Source: Caprella mutica (taxonomy: Eukaryota; Arthropoda; Malacostraca; Amphipoda; Caprellidae). From it: DNA of 64,000 nt. The stretch spans positions 1-64,000 of the forward strand of contig CANNZV010000115.1 of the NCBI GenBank assembly GCA_947561585.1. Reading direction: 5' to 3'. The notes below the pieces were generated by a model. The model made no database searches and was not told the origin of the DNA. It worked only from the letters and a program-made list of their open reading frames with translations. How positions within the stretch are numbered: position 1 is the first letter of the stretch; every line of letters begins with the position of its first letter. Shown in pieces: positions 33,760-46,050 of the stretch. A program made the translations under genes and the position numbers.

Positions 33760-34642
33760 CGTGACCGGACAATTGCCACCCGCGGACAATTGCCACCCGC
33801 GGACAATTGCCACCCGCGGACAATTGACACCCTCGGACAGTTGCCACCCGGACAATTGCCACCCAAATATTTATTATCAGGCCACTTAACTTTAAAAATG
33901 GAGATGAAATATGTATATTATTTTTGTACGATTAATTATTATTTGTATACATTATAAGCTAAGAAAATTCATTACACATTTAATATTTTCCTTTTTAAGT
34001 GACTGCATTCACAGAGTAGCTTTTCTGCATCCATGAGCATTGTCACCCACGGTGGTAGATGACTTTGTTCATGGAGCCACTTTCCTTTCTGACTGCTTCT
34101 TCCAAGTCCCTTGTATTTAATTTCCTTTTGATGTCAATGATATAGTCATTAGTAAACCAAATTTCTGGATCAGACGATATTCCATTAATAGAATTAAAAT
34201 ATTTAATTTAATCGCCCGGAATAGGTCTTTATTTATAATTATTTGCTAAAGGAAAAACAATAGGTATTTATATTACTACCCAGTAATATAATGTACAAGT
34301 TAAGAACCCTGACAATATAATTAGGGTTGTGACAATATGTTTTTAAAATCCTAAATCCTTAAACTGTTATAGACGAAGGGAATTAAACAGTTTTGAATCG
34401 TTCTAAAGAAGTGGTAAAAAGCATTCAATAACCTAAGATTTAAAAAAATATTATATTAAAAAGCACATTCAGAAACCGAATAATATTTTTTTTATCTTAT
34501 ATTGTATATAATTAATAATTAATCGTACAACAATAATATACATATTTTATCACCATTTTTAAAGTTAAGTGGCCCGATATTAATTATTTGGGTGGCTGTC
34601 CGGGGGTGGCAATTATCCGCGGGTGGCAATTGTCCTAGCACC
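33760..34642. mobile_element. Element E3: inverted clusters of GGACAATTGCCACCCGC
   Basis: The left end is GTGACCGGACAATTGCCACC with six motif copies. The right end, inverted, is GGTGCTAGGACAATTGCCAC with three. It is flanked by the 9-bp direct repeat ACTTTAAAT (33751-33759, 34643-34651). The core contains a partial R1 copy (33998-34150) and AT-rich DNA. Confidence 0.8.
33998..34150 (+). mobile_element. Dispersed element R1, partial copy C
   Basis: AAGTGACTGCATTCACAGAG, TTTCTGCATCCATGAGCATT, and TCCAAGTCCCTTGTATTTAA; same order as copy A 19370-19520. It lies inside E3. Confidence 0.85.
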
Positions 34643-35632
34643 ACTTTAAATACCACTATACTTAAAATACCACTATACTTTAAATACCACTATACTTTAA
34701 ATACCACTATACTTTAAATACCACTATACTTTAAATATCACTATACTTTAAATATCACTATACTTTAAGTACCATTATACTTCAAATACCACTATACTTT
34801 AAATACCACTATACTTTAATACCATTATACTTTAATACCATTATATTATAAATACCACTATACTTTAAATACCACTATACTTTAAATACCACTATACTTT
34901 AAATACCACTATACTTTAAATACCACTATACTTTAAATACCACTATACTTTAAATACCACTATACTTTAAGTACCATTATACTTCAAATACCACTATACT
35001 TTAAATACCACTATACTTTAATACCATTATGCTTTAATACCATTATATTATAAATACCACTATACTTTAAATATCACTATACTTTAAGTACCATTATACT
35101 TCAAATACCACTATACTTTAAATACCACTATACTTTAATACCATTATACTTTAATACCATAATATTATAAATACCACTATACTTTAAATACCACTTTACT
35201 TTAAATATCACTATACTTTAAGTACCATTATACTTTAAATTCCACTATACTTTAAATACCACTATACTTTAATACCATTATACTTTAATACCATTATATT
35301 ATAAATACCACTGTACTTTAAATACCACTATACTTTAAATACCACTATACTTAAATACCACTATACTTTAAATACCACTATACTTTAAATACCACTATAC
35401 TTTAAATACCACTATACTTTAAATACCATTATACTTTAATACCATTATACTTTAAATACCATTATACTTTAATACCATTATACTTTAATACCATTATACT
35501 TTAATACCATTATACTTTAATACCATTATACTTTAATACCATTATACTTTAATACCATTATACTTTAATACCATTATACTTTAATACCATTATACTTTAA
35601 TACCATTATACTTTAATACCATTATATACTAA
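34643..35632. repeat. 17/16-bp array (TACCACTATACTTTAAA)
   Basis: About 58 units: first TACCACTATACTTTAAA (17 bp), then shifting to ATACCATTATACTTTA (16 bp) towards the right end, where it becomes homogeneous. Blocks of about 190 nt with the variant AAGTACCATTATACTTCAAA recur. Confidence 0.96.
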
Positions 35633-35682
35633 AGAGTGAATTACCAATGTTAACCTGTGATTTAAAAACAAAATATAAATTA

Positions 35683-35817
35683 AAGTAAGTTACGAATTAT
35701 TGGTCGGTTCCACATCATCGGTCATGTAAGAAAAAACTGTATAATAATAATATAATTATTATACAGTTTTTTATATGACCGAAGATGTGAAACCGACTAA
35801 TAATTCGTAACTTACCC
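35683..35817. mobile_element. Foldback MITE family A, copy 12
   Basis: GTAAGTTACGAATTATTGGT left, AATAATTCGTAACTTACCC right, and a nearly complete palindrome through ATAATAATATAATTATTAT. Confidence 0.93.
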
Positions 35818-35851
35818 TAGCTGAGACAAGCTAACCTTGCTTATTATAGGG

Positions 35852-35977
35852 GAACATGCACCGTACTCGGAAAGTGGGCATTACCGTAAGGATCGATAGG
35901 TCAATCTTGGAAATTTTATAGGTCAGTTGGTACATGTCCTATTTCAACACCCACTTTGCGATTACTGTGAGTGTCCC
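35852..35977. mobile_element. Small MITE family R4, copy 2
   Basis: ACCGTACTCGGAAAGTGGGC left; ACCCACTTTGCGATTACTGT right. The interior shows ATAGGTCA repeats pointing both ways. Confidence 0.78.
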
Positions 35978-36170
35978 AGAACTCTCTTTCCTCTATTTAA
36001 AGAGAACCTATATAGTTAAAATAAAAGAATTTAATATTAATGAGTAAATAAAACTTATTTTAATTGAACATTTTTTAAATTAAATTCTATAGGAAAGTAA
36101 CTGATTAATTCCTAAAAATATACCATTAATTAAAGATATACAAAATCATCTTTCACATAATAAGTACGTA

Positions 36171-36318
36171 GGGTAAGAGAGGAGTTATCGGGCAGTTCCA
36201 CATCTTCGATCACATAAAGAAGTATAAAAATAAAATAACGAATTCAAATGTTAAATCATACACTTTTTCCTATATGATCGAAGATGTGTAACTGTCCGAT
36301 AATTCACAACTTATACCC
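36171..36318. mobile_element. Foldback MITE family A, copy 13
   Basis: Left GGGTAAGAGAGGAGTTATCG, right ACTGTCCGATAATTCACAAC then TTATACCC. CATCTTCGATC/GATCGAAGATG arms. Confidence 0.88.
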
Positions 36319-36923
36319 TACAGTCACTCCAACATTAAAGCCGAAAGTAAACAAACAGTCGCTATCAGCTGACTGTCCTGCAGATGACTGTACTCATGGA
36401 ACTCGTTGCCATGGTACCGGTAATGGAGTCTCTGATAGTATTATTTATAAAAATAAACATAGAATTAGATTGCAAAACTTGTATTACATTTTAAACAAAA
36501 TATCATAAGAGTTATAGTTTTGTCATGTTTAATCTTAGATAAATGTGTAGATATTTTGAATAGGCGTAAGTTGACTGACTATTTAATCTTTTTTAATGTA
36601 TTGACTTTTATATGAAAAATTAATTAAAAAGGAAAAAGGAAATTACACGAACAAAATAAATAAAAATAAACAATATATATCTTATTAAAGAAATGCAAGG
36701 TATTTTTTTAATTACATACAACAATATAAATTAATTTTTTTTCTATAATAATGCCAGCACACCATTATAAATTTAATAGTTTTTTCTATTACACTATCGT
36801 AGTAAAGGTGCAGACTGCAGTAGTAAGATGTCATTTAGTTATTTTATTATCTTGTAACAGCGGCACGTAACAGGAAAACGAGACAAAAAACTAACACTGC
36901 TAAAAAGAAAATATACTATGCAG
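36319..36923. other. AT-rich DNA, nothing recognised
   Basis: A short GC-richer piece (36340-36430) has an open frame without recognisable similarity; the rest is AT-rich. Confidence 0.5.
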
Positions 36924-39893
36924 ACTAACACCATTGGTGTAGAATACTAATACCATTGGTGTAGAATACAAATACCATTGGTGTAGAATACTAATACCAT
37001 TGGTGTAGAATACTAATACCATTGGTATAGAATACTAATACCTTTGGTGTAGAATACTAATACCATTGGTATAGAATACTAATACCATTGGTGTAGAATA
37101 CTAATACCATTGGTATAGAATACTAATACCATTGGTATAGAATACTAATACCATTGGTATAGAATACTAATACCATTGGTGTAGAATACTAATACCATTG
37201 GTATAGAATACTAATACCATTGGTGTAGAATACTAATACCATTGGTATAGAATACTAATACCATTGGTGTAGAATACTAATACCATTGGTATAGAATACT
37301 AATACCATTGGTGTAGAATACTAATACCATTGGTGTAGAATACTAATACCATTGGTATAGAATACTAATACCATTGGTGTAGAATACTAATACCATTGGT
37401 GTAGAATACTAATACCATTGGTATAGAATACTAATACCATTGGTATAGAATACTAATACCATTGGTGTAGAATACTAATACCATTGGTATAGAATACTAA
37501 TACCATTGGTATAGAATACTAATACCATTGGTATAGAATACTAATACCATTGGTGTAGAATACTAATACCATTGGTATAGAATACTAATACCATTGGTAT
37601 AGAATACTAATACCATTGGTATAGAATACTAATACCATTGGTATAGAATACTAATACCATTGGTATAGAATACTAATACCATTGGTATAGAATACTAATA
37701 CCATTGGTGTAGAATACTAATAACATTGGTAAAGAATACCAAATACCATTGGTATGAAATACTAATACCAAATACCATTGGTATAGAATACAAATACCAT
37801 TGGTATAGAATACTAATACCATTGGTATAGAATACTAATACCATTGGTATAGAGTACTAATACCATTGGTGTAGAATACTAATACCATTGCTAAAGAATA
37901 CCAAATACCATTGGTATGGAATACTAATACCAAATACCATTGGTATAGAATACAAATACCATTGGTATGGAATACTAATACCAAATACCATTGGTATAGA
38001 ATACAAATACCATTGGTATAGAATACAAATACCATTGGTATAGAATGCTAATACCATTGGTAAAGAATACCAAATACCATTGGTATGGAATACTAATACC
38101 AAATACCATTGGTATAGAATACAAATACCATTGGTATAGAATACAAATACCATTGGTATAGAATACAAATACCATTGGTATAGAATACAAATACCATTGG
38201 TATAGAATACTAATACCATTGGTATAGAATACAAATACCATTGGTATAGAATGCTAATACCATTGGTATAGAATACTAATACCATTGGTATAGAATACTA
38301 ATTCCATTGGTAAAGAATACCAAATACCATTGGTATGGAATACTAATACCAAATACCATTGGTATAGAATACAAATACCATTGGTATAGAATACTAATAC
38401 CATTGGTATAGAATACTAATACCATTAGTATAGAATACTAATACCATTGGTATAGAATACAAATACCATTGGTATAGAATACTAATACCATTGGTATAGA
38501 ATACTAATACCATTGGTATAGAATACTAATACCATTGGTATAGAATACTAATACCATTGGTATAGAATACTAATACCATTGGTATAGAATACTAATACCA
38601 TTGGTATAGAATACTAATACCATTGGTATAGAATACTAATACCATTGGTGTAGAATACTAATACCATTGCTAAAGAATACCAAATACCATTGGTATGGAA
38701 TACTAATACCAAATACCATTGGTATAGAATACAAATACCATTGGTATGGAATACTAATACCAAATACCATTGGTATAGAATACAAATACCATTGGTATAG
38801 AATACAAATACCATTGGTATAGAATGCTAATACCATTGGTAAAGAATACCAAATACCATTGGTATGGAATACTAATACCAAATACCATTGGTATAGAATA
38901 CAAATACCATTGGTATAGAATACAAATACCATTGGTATAGAATACAAATACCATTGGTATAGAATACAAATACCATTGGTATAGAATACTAATACCATTG
39001 GTATAGAATACAAATACCATTGGTATAGAATGCTAATACCATTGGTATAGAATACTAATACCATTGGTATAGAATACTAATACCATTGGTAAAGAATACC
39101 AAATACCATTGGTATGGAATACTAATACCAAATACCATTGGTATAGAATACAAATACCATTGGTATAGAATACTAATACCATTGGTATAGAATACTAATA
39201 CCATTGGTATAGAATACAAATACCATTGGTATAGAATACTAATACCATTGGTATAGAATACTAATACCATTGGTATAGAATACAAATACCATTGGTATAG
39301 AATACTAATACCATTGTTATAAAATACTAATACCATTGGTATAGAATACTAATACCATTGGTATAGAATACTAATACCATTGGTATAGAATACTAATACC
39401 ATTGGTATAGAATACTAATACCATTGGTATAGAATACTAATACCATTGATATAGAATACTAATACCATTGGTGTAGAATACTAATACCATTGGTATAGAA
39501 TACTAACACCATTGGTATAGAATACTAACACCATTGGTATAGAATACTAATACCATTGGTATAGAATACTAATACCATTGGTGTAGAATACTAATACCAT
39601 TGGTATAGAATACCAAATACCATTGGTATGGAATACTAATACCAAATACCATTGGTATGGAATACTAATACCAAATACCATTGGTATGGAATACTAATAC
39701 CAAATACCATTGGTATGGAATACTAATACCAAATACCATTGGTATAGAATACTAATACCAAATACCATTGGTATAGAATACTAATACCAAATACCATTGG
39801 TATAGAATACTAATACCAAATACCATTGGTATAGAATACTAATACCAAATACCATTGGTATAGAATACTAATACCAAATACCATTAGTATAGA
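36924..39893. repeat. 22-bp array of palindromic ATACCATTGGTAT units
   Basis: About 135 units, basic 22-bp unit ACCATTGGTATAGAATACTA with AT. It also has longer compound units where TACCAAATACCATTGGTATG is inserted. Each unit contains ATACCATTGGTAT, a perfect odd palindrome. A 779-bp higher-order repeat is evident: the segment from about 37835 recurs at 38614 with very few changes. Overlapping ORFs on the minus strand are artefacts. Confidence 0.97.
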
Positions 39894-40162
39894 ATACTCT
39901 TTGGGTAGCAAAGTATTCTTTACCTACTCTGAATACACAACCTATCTCTCTAAGGTAACTACTCCAGATGTACTCACCGTGAAGATTTATCTAAATCCAT
40001 ACCAAAAGATATATAAGAGGATAATGTGAATTGAATGACTATATTCGAATGATAAGATGATAGTATTGGGTTAGGTAATTGTAGTAGGGTACCTTTCAGT
40101 ACTCGAACAGAGTGTTGATATTGTATTTAATGAGTCAGTTAGAATTTTCTTAATTGAAGAAT

Positions 40163-41351
40163 GGTTCAGGACAATTCGTCCCAGACAATTCGTCGCCTGG
40201 ACAATTCGTCGCTTGGATAATTCGTTTTCTGGACAATTCGTCGCCGGACAATTAGTCGCCTGGACAATTCTTCGCCTGGACAATTCGTCGCCTGGACAAT
40301 TCGTCACCTGGACAATTCGTCGCCGGGACAATTCGTCGCCGGACAATTAGTCGCCTGGATAATTCGTCGCCTGGAGACAATTCGTCGCCTGGACAATTCG
40401 TTGACTGGGCAATTCGTCGCCTGGACAATTCGTCGACTGGACAATTCGTCCCCGGACAATTCGTTGCCGAATGGAAATAAAAGAGCTATGAGTATAATTG
40501 GTAAAAGTGCTTTCATTTAAGGAGATAATTTTTATATATAATTAGTTATATTTTTATCATAATTTTCTTTTATTTATTAACTATCATTCCACTTGTCATC
40601 GACTGGTAACTAAGTAATATTCATTCAAATTTGTTTATTTATCAATGATGTTTTAAAAAGTAAGAAAATCTAGCTGATGCTTGATTTCAACAACATTCTC
40701 GAGGTGCCGAAATCCATCAAAAAAGAAAATACTATTAATAAACATATCAATATCAGCAATTACGATATTTATTGTAAAATAACATTTTTGAATGCCATTG
40801 CTTACAATATGAATTTTTTTTTAAATTTCTTTATTTTTCATATCTGATATATTGTTGTTAGAGTTTGTAATTTTTCAACATAATTTGTTACTATTAATTT
40901 ATTTTAAAATTGTCATGGCAATAATGAATCAATTCTTGTACTGCCAACAAAGAGAAAAGTTAACATTGTGTGACAGTTTAGTCTTTTCTTCAGTGATTTT
41001 ATTGATGAATTGTAACATTTTATTTGTTATAATATAACAATGTTAGTTGATAGTTTGTTTTTATATACTAACATATGTGAGCATTTGAAATATTGTCTTC
41101 TTTTTTTAATATAATCATGGCCAGCTCAGTAAAAAAAAATTCATAATAACAAATGTAATTATATATTACCTAGTTTTAATTGAAATTTTCATTAAGTTAT
41201 AATAATATTATGAATCCTACTCCTTTTTTTCAATCTGCGAAGAATTGTCCAGGTGACGAATTGTCCGGCAACGAATTAAACAGGGACGAATTGTCCATAG
41301 ACGAATTGTTCGGCGGCAACGAATTGTCCGAGGACGAATTGTCCTAGCACC
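40163..41351. mobile_element. Element E2: inverted clusters of GGACAATTCGTCGCC
   Basis: The left end is GGTTCAGGACAATTCGTCCC with about 18 motif copies (GACAATTCGTCGCCTGG) to 40470. The right end, inverted, is GGTGCTAGGACAATTCGTCC with five to six copies from 41238. The core (40480-41235) is AT-rich without recognisable coding sequence. Same architecture as E1, E3, E4 and E5. Confidence 0.8.
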
Positions 41352-41749
41352 TATGATAACAGCCACTTTCCAGTACGGTAGGTGTCCAGTAATTGAATGT
41401 TAATCCTACTTTAATTCAAAATTCAACTTTTCTTCTACAAAAAGTGACAATCTATAATCCAAATTAAATTACAACAGTTCGGGGCCACAGGGACGCCACC
41501 CACTTCTCTTCCATTCACCACAGACAGCTTCAGGATAGAGCCTCTGAGGGCTACCTCCTATAATCATGTTTCTGAGGCAACATCTAAGATTATTATTAAG
41601 AGGACAGTATAACAATTCACATGCAGACTCTGAGTGTCCCTTTGACCTGAGGGATTAGCTAAAGTGACTTAATTATTATTCTGTTAGACTTAATAGAAGT
41701 CGATTGTGCCAATGGTATAGGAGTTGAAATTAATAACACTGGAATATTA

Positions 41750-43240
41750 TAATAGACTTATTATAGACCCTTTACCAACTTGTTAGACCCTTTACCAACT
41801 TATTAGACCCTTTACTAACTTATTAGACCCTTTACCAACTTATTAGACCCTTTACCAACTTATTAGACCCTTTACTAGCTAATTAGACCCTTTACCAACT
41901 TATTAGACCCTTTACCAACTTATTAGACCCTTTACCAACTAATTAGACCCTTTGCCAACTAATTAGACTCTTTGCCAACTAATTAGACCCTTTGCCAACT
42001 AATTAGACTCTTTGCTAACTTATTAGACCCTTTACCAACTTATTAGACCCATTACCAACTTATTAGACTCTTTACCAACTTATTAGACCCTTTACCAACT
42101 TATTAGACCCTTTACCAACTTATTAGACCCTTTACCAACTCATTGGACCCTTTACCAACTCATTAGACCCTTTACCAACTCATTGGACCCTTTACCAACT
42201 TATCAGACCCTTTAACAACTTATTAGACCCTTTACCAACTTATCAGACCCTTTAACAACTTATTAGACCCTTTACCAACTCATTGGACCCTTTACCAACT
42301 TATCAGACCCTTTATCAACTTATTAGACCCTTTACCAACTTATTAGACCCTTTACCAACTTATTAGACCCTCTACTAACTTTTTAGACCCTTTACCAACT
42401 CATTGGACCCTTTACCAACTCATTAGACCCTTTACCAACTCATTGGACCCTTTACCAACTTATCAGACCCTTTAACAACTCATTGGACCCTTTACCAACT
42501 TATTAGACCCTTTACCAACTCATTGGACCCTTTACCAACTCATTGGACCCTTTACCAACTCATTGGACCCTTTACCAACTTATTAGACCCTTTACCAACT
42601 CATTGGACCCTTTACCAACTCATTGGACCCTTTACCAACTCATTGGACCCTTTACCAACTTATTGGACCCTTTACCAACTTATTGGACCCTTTACCAACT
42701 CATTGGACCCTTTACCAACTCATTGGACCCTTTACCAACTTATTGGACCCTTTACCAACTTATTGGACCCTTTACCAACTTATTAGACCCTTTACCAACT
42801 TATTAGACCCTCTACTAACTTTTTAGACCCTTTACCAACTCATTGGACCCTTTACCAACTCATTAGACCCTTTACCAACTCATTGGACCCTTTACCAACT
42901 TATCAGACCCTTTAACAACTCATTGGACCCTTTACCAACTTATTAGACCCTTTACCAACTCATTGGACCCTTTACCAACTCATTGGACCCTTTACCAACT
43001 CATTGGACCCTTTACCAACTTATTAGACCCTTTACCAACTCATTGGACCCTTTACCAACTCATTGGACCCTTTACCAACTTATTGGACCCTTTACCAACT
43101 TATTGGACCCTTTACCAACTCATTGGACCCTTTACCAACTCATTGGACCCTTTACCAACTTATTGGACCCTTTACCAACTTATTGGACCCTTTACCAACT
43201 TATTGGACCCTTTACCAACTTATCAGACCCCTTAACAACT
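41750..43240. repeat. 20-bp array (TTAGACCCTTTACCAACTTA)
   Basis: About 74 units of exactly 20 bp. The left part has TTAGACCC units and the right part TTGGACCC. A 440-bp (22-unit) duplication is shown by the rare unit CTCTACTAACTTTTTAGACC at 42370 and 42810. The overlapping plus-strand ORFs are artefacts. Confidence 0.97.
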
Positions 43241-44325
43241 TAGTGAGTTTTTTGTAAAATGAGATTAAGTAACTAAAAAAATTAGTTATTCAGTTAAAAA
43301 AGGTGTGAACGATTATATTTTAACGCTAAAATGTTTTTCAAATATATTTGATACATTTATTTATGACAATTAAAATTAATATTACCCTATTAATATTCGA
43401 TAATTCCATGATAATTATCCCTGTGGGTTTAAAGATATGGAAGCATGTAAAGGCGTGGAAAACATTCGGACTAACTTTTTCCCTCTTGTTGATAAATCGA
43501 TAAAAGGACATTAATAATAGAATAAAATCTTTTTATTCTATTTTTAAAAATTCCTGTTTAAAAAAATTTGAATTATTTAATTCCCAAATGCAGCGCCACC
43601 TACTGACTAAATATGGAACTAAACATGTCAATTGTAAACAAAAGATTGAGCAAAACAATTACGCACATACGCACGGAATCGTTAGAATACAACTCTTAAA
43701 CTTACAAACACACGGCCTAGCTAAAACACTACTGACTAGTTACTAGACTACCTAGTTATTATAGTTTTATACTTATTGATGTCGAATAATTGATATTTCT
43801 AATTGATAACAGCTGATCAGGATTGTGAACAACAATTCGCAGCGCCCCATGCGGAGAACATTGGACTTAAAACCAAATTATTAATTAATTTTTTACTAGT
43901 CTTAGTTACATATAAGACGAATAAACTCTCGTTTGCATACAACTAATTACTTACAACATTTTCATTACAAAAAAGGTCATTTTATATAAAGGTTACTGCC
44001 CCTTTAAGTGTAAAGTTATGAATACTAATTTTAAGCGTGCGTTAATTCATGTAAATAATTTGTAAATATTTACAAAATAGAGCGAGAAAAAATGTACAAA
44101 AAAATAATCTTATCACTAATATATCTAATAGAAAAATAATATTCAATAATGAAAGTATTTACATTAGTAGGATATGAAAAATTATTTATAGATTTTGAAA
44201 TTGAATTTCAGTTGTATTATATTCTATCCATTTTTCATATTACAATGAAGAACATTCATACTATAACAGTTTTAATTAATAATTTCAATTAAATATTTAT
44301 AATTTTCATTTATAAGATATATATA
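43241..44325. other. AT-rich DNA, nothing recognised
   Basis: No exon, repeat or element could be supported in this kilobase. Confidence 0.6.
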
Positions 44326-44568
44326 GGTAAGTTACGAATTATCGGTCAGTACTACATCTTCAGTCATATAAGAAAAAACAATATAAAAATTATTATTATT
44401 ACACAGTGCTACCTAATACTTCTGCAAACCCGTAAAATATATAATAATTAAAATAACGATTTAAACATTAATTATTACATATTTTCCGAGTTTTCAGATA
44501 ATAATATTTTTTTATTGTTTTTCTTGTGACTAAAGATGTAGTACTGACCAATAATTCGTAAGTTACCC
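44326..44568. mobile_element. Foldback MITE family A, copy 14
   Basis: GGTAAGTTACGAATTATCGG left; GACCAATAATTCGTAAGTTA right. The left inner half has ACACAGTGCTACCTAATACT and GCAAACCC, as in 13198-13402; the right inner half is different AT-rich DNA, a broken palindrome. Confidence 0.88.
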
Positions 44569-44602
44569 TAAAAAATATTTAAGTAAATATTTCCAGTTGC
44601 AG

Positions 44603-45128
44603 ATAATGCACTCTGTCTCTGTCAGTCGCTCCTCTCCACTACATGACTAACAAACTAATGCACTCCGTCTCTGTCAGTCGCTCCTCTCCACAACATGACT
44701 AACAAACTAATGCACTCCGTCTCAGTCAGTCGCTCCTCTCCACTACATGACTAACAAACTAATGCACTCCGTCTCAGTCAGTCGCTCCTCTCCACTACAT
44801 GACTAACAAACTAATGCACTCCGTCTCTGTCAGTCACTCCTCTCCACAACATGACTAACAAAATAATGCACTCCGTCTCAGTCAGTCGCTCCTCTCCACT
44901 ACATGACTAACAAACTAATGCACTCCGTCTCAGTCAGTTGCTCCTCTCCACTACATGACTAACAAACTAATGCACTCCGTCTCAGTCAGTCGCTCCTCTC
45001 CACTACATGACTAACAAACTAATGCACTCCGTCTCAGTCAGTCGCTCCTCTCCACAACATGACTAACAAACTAATGCACTCCGTCTCAGTCAGTCGCTCC
45101 TCTCCACTACATGACTAACAAACTAATG
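44603..45128. repeat. 52-bp array
   Basis: Ten units of 52 bp with CTAATGCACTCCGTCTCAGT, CAGTCGCTCCTCTCCACTAC and ATGACTAACAAA. Very similar to one another, with T/A (CTCTGT or CTCAGT) and ACT/ACA alternatives. Confidence 0.96.
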
Positions 45129-45207
45129 TCCAGAATTAACTAATGAGTTCTTTGCCTGCAAATTATGAGGAAACTTATAATTAGTTCAAAAAGAGATCAA
45201 CAACTTA

Positions 45208-45262
45208 GGGTAAGTTACGAGTTATTGGACGGTTCTGCTTTTCCGATCTTATAAATAAATAT
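45208..45262. mobile_element. Left arm of a family A MITE (solo)
   Basis: GGGTAAGTTACGAGTTATTG then GACGGTTCTGCTTTTCCGAT; no matching right arm nearby. Confidence 0.65.
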
Positions 45263-45483
45263 AATAATTTAAATAAAAGCTAAATAATAATCATTATAGT
45301 TATTAGGAGCTCGTAAATTGATGTACATTTATTAATTAATTCAGATTTTTTTAAATACTGTTTTTGCTCACATCTCATAGAAATAATACAAAGTAAACTA
45401 AAGAATTGGAGAAAAAAATGGGAAAAGATGCAGCTAAGGTTTCATGAAAGTTAAAACTTGTGAAAACTAATTAGAATTATATT

Positions 45484-45629
45484 GGGTAAGTTCTGAGTTA
45501 TTGACTAATTCTGCATTTTCGATCGTACAAAAATACAAATTGAAATAACGAGTTAAGATGGTAAACTGTAGGTTTATATTTCTATTTATGATCGAAAATG
45601 TGATACGTTCAATAACTCATAGCTTACCC
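45484..45629. mobile_element. Foldback MITE family A, copy 15
   Basis: GGGTAAGTTCTGAGTTATTG left, CAATAACTCATAGCTTACCC right, with ATTTTCGATCGTA/ATGATCGAAAAT arms. More diverged than most copies. Confidence 0.85.
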
Positions 45630-45715
45630 CAATTTTATTTAATAATAGTATTTCACAAATATAGTTAACAAATAATAAATATTCACTAAGTATTATTGTT
45701 ATTTATTGTATATTA

Positions 45716-46050
45716 TTTATTATATTACTATTCATATAGATTATTGTATTTTTATGTTAATCCTTATATTATTTTTTATATAGACTATTGTATTTTTATG
45801 TTAATCATTATATTATTTTTTATATAGATTATTGTATTTTTATGTTAATCCTTATATTATTTTTCATATAGATTATTGTATTTTTTGTTAATCCTTATAT
45901 TATTTTTTATATAGATTATTGTATTTTTTATGTTAATCCTTATATTATTATTTATATAGATTATTGTATTTTTATGTTAATCCTTATATTATTTTTTATA
46001 TAGATTATTGTATTTTTTATGTTAATCATTATATTATTATTTATATTCTT
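45716..46050. repeat. About 44-bp AT-rich array
   Basis: Seven units with ATAGATTATTGTATTTTTAT, GTTAATCCTTATATTATT and TTTTAT. Confidence 0.9.

Noticed and set aside
36284..36508. Plus-strand open frame of 74 codons
   Set aside because: Its start lies within the right arm of a MITE and the rest is unrecognised.
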